This document shows, one piece after another, positions 6,176 to 8,636 of a stretch of DNA of 8,636 nt. The position numbers and the translations under genes are program-made. A model generated the notes under the pieces. It searched no databases, was not told the origin of the DNA, and saw only the letters and a program-made list of their open reading frames with translations. Source of the DNA: an uncultured Leptotrichiaceae bacterium (GTDB taxonomy: Bacteria; Fusobacteriota; Fusobacteriia; Fusobacteriales; Leptotrichiaceae); the NCBI GenBank assembly GCA_938037005.1, contig CALHVR010000064.1, forward strand, positions 1 through 8,636. The letters run 5' to 3'. Every line of letters begins with the position of its first letter. Within the stretch, counting starts at the first letter, position 1.

Positions 6176-7180
6176 ATGAAAATAATTTCAAAAAACTGTA
6201 ATGAAATAAAAGAATATATAAAATTTAATAATTTGAATAATTGTTGCGAAAAAAACTTAAATGAAATTCAAAAAAATAAGAATATTGTTATACTTGGAAA
6301 TTTTGATGGAGTGCATAAAGGGCATCAAAAAATATTTCAAGAGGCAGATATACTTTCAAAAATATTTAAGTATAATAAAATTGTGTATACATTTAGAGAA
6401 TATCCACAAAAAAAAGTAACAAGAATAACGACAATTTCAGAAAAATTAAACTTATTAAAACAATATGATGTAGATTATGTTTATTTAGAAGAATTTGATG
6501 AAGTAAAAAATTTATCGCCAGAGGATTTTGTAAAACAAATTTTAGTCAAAAAATTAAATGCAAAGGAAATTTTTTGTGGGTTTAATTTTACTTTTGGAAA
6601 AAATAAAGAAGGAAATATTAAAACTTTAGAAAAAATTTTAAAAGAACAATATAATGATGAAATTAAATTAAATGTTATGAAACCTGTGACCGATAATAGT
6701 GGAGAAATAATAAGTAGCACTAGAATAAGAAAGTATATTGAAAAAACTGATTTTAAAAATATGAAAAATATTATGGGACATAATTATTTAATAATGGGAG
6801 AAGTAATACACGGTAAAAAATTAGGGAGAGTTTTAGGATTTCCAACAGCTAATTTAGAATTTAAAGATAAAATTTATCCACAATTTGGAGTTTATGGTGC
6901 ATATGTAAGTATTCAAGGTGATGATGAAATTTATAATGCTGTAATAAATATTGGGAAAAATCCTACCGTTGATTTTACCGGATTTTCAGTTGAGGCACAT
7001 ATTTTAGATTTTGATAAAGATATTTATGGTAAAATTATTTTAATTGATGTTTTAGAAAGAATAAGGCCTGAAAGAAAAATGGAATCATTAGATGAGTTGA
7101 TAAATCAAATTAATAATGATACACAAATATGGAGAAAAAGAATAAATGAACAATACTTTGATACAAATAAAAATAGATAA
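6176..7180 (+). CDS. ribF: Bifunctional riboflavin kinase / FAD synthetase
   Basis: This cytoplasmic enzyme phosphorylates riboflavin to FMN and adenylylates FMN to FAD; both cofactors are used by the PyrD-PyrK complex encoded upstream. It has 334 residues, slightly longer than the usual 305-320, with the extra length near the N-terminus (about residues 15-35, Asn/Lys-rich). The N-terminal nucleotidyltransferase domain has GNFDGVHKGHQ (41-51), FCGFNFTFGKNKEGN (133-147) and SSTRIR (180-185). The C-terminal kinase domain has GEVIHGKKLGRVLGFPTANL (208-227), FGVYGAY (237-243), NIGKNPTV (258-265) and VEAHILDFDKDIYGK (272-286), including the expected catalytic E273. The ribosome site before ATG 6176 is weak. 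The last 35 bases overlap scpA. Confidence 0.95.
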   Translation: MKIISKNCNEIKEYIKFNNLNNCCEKNLNEIQKNKNIVILGNFDGVHKGHQKIFQEADILSKIFKYNKIVYTFREYPQKKVTRITTISEKLNLLKQYDVDYVYLEEFDEVKNLSPEDFVKQILVKKLNAKEIFCGFNFTFGKNKEGNIKTLEKILKEQYNDEIKLNVMKPVTDNSGEIISSTRIRKYIEKTDFKNMKNIMGHNYLIMGEVIHGKKLGRVLGFPTANLEFKDKIYPQFGVYGAYVSIQGDDEIYNAVINIGKNPTVDFTGFSVEAHILDFDKDIYGKIILIDVLERIRPERKMESLDELINQINNDTQIWRKRINEQYFDTNKNR

Positions 7181-7688
7181 TTTTGAAGGACCGTTGGACT
7201 TATTACTTCATTTAATTGATAAAAAACAAATGAAAATTGCTGAAATTAATATTTCACAAATTATAGATGATTATCTAAAATATATAAAAGAACAGAAAGA
7301 ATTAAATTTAAAAATTAAAGTTGAATTTTTAATTATGGCCACTGAACTTATAGAAATTAAAGCTTATTCGATATTAAATAAAGAAAAAAAAGAGGAAAAA
7401 ATAGAAGATTTAGAAAAAAGAATTATTGAATACAAATTTTTTAAAGAAATATCAGAATTGTTTTCAAAAAGTGAAAATGAATACAATATACCGTATAAAC
7501 GAAGTGGAACTCAAAAAATTGAAACAGCAATAATTGAGTATGATTTATCAAAACTTACATTAGATAATATAGTTAAAAGTTTTAGAGAATTTTTAAAAGA
7601 AGATAAAAAAGATATCTTAATTTTAAATTTAGAAGAAGAGTATAGTACAAATGATGCAAAAAATGAAATTTATCAAAAAAGCTACTGA
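7146..7688 (+). CDS. scpA: Segregation and condensation protein A, C-terminally truncated at the junction
   Basis: ScpA is the kleisin that, with ScpB, bridges the SMC dimer in chromosome condensation. The N-terminal hallmark is clear: FEGPLDLLLHLIDKKQMKIAEI, then ISQIIDDYL and ATELIEIKAYSIL. The middle is a charged helical linker with EDLEKRIIEYKFFKEISELF and IEYDLSKLTLDNIVKSF. The ORF stops at 180 residues; the family usually has about 230-260. The missing part is the C-terminal winged helix that binds the SMC head. The last residues (about NEIYQKSY) appear to come from reading across the join in the wrong frame. The start at 7146 has GGAG at 7131-7134 and overlaps ribF by 35 bases, suggesting coupled translation. 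The truncation is probably an artefact of the join, not a natural short ScpA. Confidence 0.9.
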   Translation: MNNTLIQIKIDNFEGPLDLLLHLIDKKQMKIAEINISQIIDDYLKYIKEQKELNLKIKVEFLIMATELIEIKAYSILNKEKKEEKIEDLEKRIIEYKFFKEISELFSKSENEYNIPYKRSGTQKIETAIIEYDLSKLTLDNIVKSFREFLKEDKKDILILNLEEEYSTNDAKNEIYQKSY

Positions 7689-8055
7689 ATTAAATGTGAA
7701 GTATAAAGATAAATTTGAAAAAGTCAGTCAAAAAACTTTTGTTACTCAACATACTGCATTTTCTTATCTTGCTAAGAGATTTGGGTTAAATCAACTTGGA
7801 ATCGCAGGTATATCACCAGAACAAGAACCAAGTCCAAGGCAATTAACAGAAATACAAGAATTTGTTAAGACATATAAGGTCAAGACGATATTCACAGAGA
7901 GTAATGCTTCTTCAAAAGTTGCTGAAACACTAGTAAAATCAGCAGGTGTGAGTCTAAAAACTTTAAATCCCCTAGAAGCAGATCCGGGAAATGATAAGAC
8001 TTATTTAGAAAATCTTGAAGAAAATATGCTCGTCTTAGTAGAGGAATTAAAATAA
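7651..8055 (+). CDS. lmb: Streptococcal zinc-binding lipoprotein (Lmb/AdcAII type), C-terminal fragment
   Basis: This is the last roughly 125 residues of a cluster A-I metal ABC-transporter solute-binding protein of about 305 residues, which captures Zn2+ at the streptococcal surface and was also named laminin-binding protein. The fragment matches the family C-terminal lobe: KTFVTQHTAFSYLAKRFGL, GISPEQEPSPRQLTEIQEFV, VKTIFTE, LNPLEADP, KTYLENLEENM. Two of the four known zinc ligands are present: H34 in TQHTAF and E109 in NPLEAD of this ORF (H206 and E281 in pneumococcal AdcAII). The first two histidines, lipobox and signal peptide are missing. The ATG at 7651 lies in foreign scpA DNA and is not a real start. 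The protein ends normally at TAA 8053-8055. The Pht gene follows, as in streptococcal genomes. Confidence 0.9.
   Translation: MMQKMKFIKKATELNVKYKDKFEKVSQKTFVTQHTAFSYLAKRFGLNQLGIAGISPEQEPSPRQLTEIQEFVKTYKVKTIFTESNASSKVAETLVKSAGVSLKTLNPLEADPGNDKTYLENLEENMLVLVEELK
7655..7690. other. Junction between fusobacterial and streptococcal DNA
   Basis: The scpA frame (frame 3) runs out here, and the streptococcal lipoprotein frame (frame 1) begins to look native from about KFIKKATELN at 7666 onward. Upstream lines carry roughly 15-20% GC with almost only A or T at third codon positions. Downstream lines carry about 32-38% GC, with codons such as AAG, GTC, ACG and TTC. No tRNA, direct repeat, integrase or insertion sequence lies at the join. 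An A-rich stretch, ATTTATCAAAAAA at 7668-7680, could have served as short shared homology. The precise breakpoint cannot be fixed without both parents. Confidence 0.8.
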
Positions 8056-8116
8056 GAAAACACTTATACATAAAGTGAAATCGATAAACGTTTAGATAAG
8101 TCTTCTGTTTAAAATT

Positions 8117-8159
8117 TTTCTAAATAATAGTTTTATAGTTTAGAAAGTATTATTTAGAA
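8117..8159. repeat. 12-bp perfect inverted repeat with a competing hairpin
   Basis: TTCTAAATAATA at 8118-8129 is the exact reverse complement of TATTATTTAGAA at 8148-8159, with an 18-base loop. The same left arm can instead pair as TTTCTAAA (8117-8124) with TTTAGAAA (8139-8146). It lies between the lipoprotein stop and the terminator. It has no U-tract, so it may protect the 3' end of the lmb transcript or be an AT-rich accident. Confidence 0.4.
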
Positions 8160-8173
8160 GAGAAACGAATTTA

Positions 8174-8202
8174 AGAGTCAGTGGTGATACTGGCTCTTTT
8201 TT
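8174..8202 (+). terminator. Rho-independent terminator after the Lmb-like gene
   Basis: AGAGTCAGT (8174-8182) pairs with ACTGGCTCT (8189-8197) through nine base pairs including one G-T, with the six-base loop GGTGAT. The T-run 8197-8202 follows. It lies about 120 bases after the lipoprotein stop and just before the Pht promoter, so the two streptococcal genes can be separate transcripts here. Confidence 0.88.
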
Positions 8203-8217
8203 AGAACATAAAATCTC

Positions 8218-8246
8218 TTGACATCCAAATTTAAAAGAGGTAGAAT
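8218..8246 (+). promoter_or_regulatory. Promoter of the Pht gene
   Basis: A consensus -35 TTGACA (8218-8223) and -10 TAGAAT (8241-8246) have the ideal 17-base spacing, 63 bases before the ATG. The AdcR operator starts two bases after the -10 box, so zinc-bound repressor would occupy the transcription start. Confidence 0.85.
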
Positions 8247-8247
8247 A

Positions 8248-8271
8248 TTAACTAATTAATTAACCAGTTAA
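8248..8271. promoter_or_regulatory. Two abutting AdcR boxes (zinc-responsive operator)
   Basis: TTAACCAGTTAA at 8260-8271 is a perfect match to the known streptococcal AdcR motif TTAACYRGTTAA. Directly before it, TTAACTAATTAA at 8248-8259 matches all but one base (A for G). AdcR is a MarR-family regulator that represses zinc-uptake and Pht genes when zinc is plentiful. The position right after the -10 box fits repression. Binding to the degenerate box is inferred. Confidence 0.85.
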
Positions 8272-8308
8272 TTAAAAAATCAATTTTGAATATAGAAATG
8301 AGGAAATC

Positions 8309-8636
8309 ATGAAATTTAAAAAGAAATATATAGCAGCAGGATCCGCTGTTATCCTTTCCTTAAGTCTGTGTGTTTATGCTCTGAACCAACATAGTCAACA
8401 GGCCAATACAGATAAAAATCGTGTGTCCTATGTAAATGGGAATAAAGACACTAAGAAGACTGAAAATTTGACTCCAGACCAGGTTAGTCAAAAAGAAGGA
8501 ATTCAAGCAGAACAAATTGTTATTAAGATTACGGATCAAGGCTATGTAACATCTCATGGCGATCATTATCACTACTATAATGGCAAGGTTCCTTTTGATG
8601 CAATCTTTAGTGCAGAGCTATTAATGAAAGACCCCA
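8309..8636 (+). CDS. Pneumococcal-type histidine triad (Pht) lipoprotein, N-terminal part (cut by window edge)
   Basis: These are the first 109 residues of a surface zinc-storage protein of streptococci, which hands zinc to the AdcAII/Lmb binding protein and affects complement resistance. The N-terminus is a lipoprotein signal: positive MKFKKK, a hydrophobic stretch, then LSLC with C21 as the probable lipidated cysteine. Next come the family segments NRVSYVNG (38-45), ENLTPDQVSQKEGI (52-65), EQIVIKITDQGYVTSHGDHYH and NGKVPFDAIF. The first histidine triad, HxxHxH, is intact as H83, H86 and H88. Full-length Pht proteins are usually about 800-1,200 residues with five or six triads, so most of the gene is beyond the window. 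The ribosome site is GAGG at 8300-8303. Promoter and AdcR boxes upstream fit zinc control. The exact member (PhtA/B/D/E, Sht) cannot be told from this part. Confidence 0.93.
   Translation, partial: MKFKKKYIAAGSAVILSLSLCVYALNQHSQQANTDKNRVSYVNGNKDTKKTENLTPDQVSQKEGIQAEQIVIKITDQGYVTSHGDHYHYYNGKVPFDAIFSAELLMKDP

Noticed and set aside
6481..6720. 79-residue minus-strand ORF with a hydrophobic start
   Set aside because: It lies opposite ribF. Its leucine and phenylalanine content is the expected complement of lysine and glutamate codons.
8360..8572. 70-residue minus-strand ORF resembling a membrane peptide
   Set aside because: It lies opposite the well-supported Pht N-terminus and has no ribosome site or family resemblance.

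Overview
The window is two unrelated pieces of bacterial DNA joined near position 7655-7690. Positions 1 to about 7660 are very AT-rich and read as a member of the Fusobacteriota, most likely an oral Leptotrichia or a close relative. This assignment rests on protein character, base composition and gene content, not on a database search. Positions from about 7690 to the end are clearly streptococcal: the last third of a Lmb/AdcAII-type zinc-binding lipoprotein, a terminator, a zinc-repressor (AdcR) controlled promoter, and the start of a histidine-triad (Pht) lipoprotein. This is the zinc-scavenging gene order of oral and pathogenic streptococci. Neither gene at the join is whole. Counted by eye, GC rises from about 15-20% per 60-base line to about 32-38%, and codon choice changes at the same place. 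A chimeric assembly or ligation is the simplest reading, with illegitimate horizontal transfer as the alternative.

Positions 1-3993 hold the 3' part of a de novo pyrimidine operon, all on the plus strand and tightly packed: carB (3' end only), pyrK, pyrD (class 1B), pyrF and pyrE. They cover carbamoyl phosphate synthesis, the NAD-linked dihydroorotate dehydrogenase complex, and the last two steps to UMP. carB-pyrK, pyrK-pyrD and pyrD-pyrF are separated by 33, 14 and 16 bases, and pyrE overlaps the end of pyrF.

Positions 3994-4597 are an eroded intergenic stretch. It holds a promoter and ribosome site in front of a 43-codon small gene interrupted by an in-frame TAA, then the decayed 5' end of an IS30-like transposase with inverted repeats around its start.

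Positions 4598-6002 form a small regulatory module: a TetR-family repressor gene and a short alpha/beta hydrolase gene. Near-identical 23-bp palindromes lie in front of both genes, so the repressor probably controls itself and the hydrolase.

Positions 6110-7688 carry a strong promoter, ribF (bifunctional riboflavin kinase/FAD synthetase) and an overlapping scpA (chromosome condensation) whose C-terminal part is lost at the join.

No tRNA, rRNA, CRISPR array or complete mobile element was seen. I found no convincing new biological system. The strongest observations are the interspecies junction, the paired TetR operators, the abutting AdcR boxes and the nonsense-interrupted small gene.
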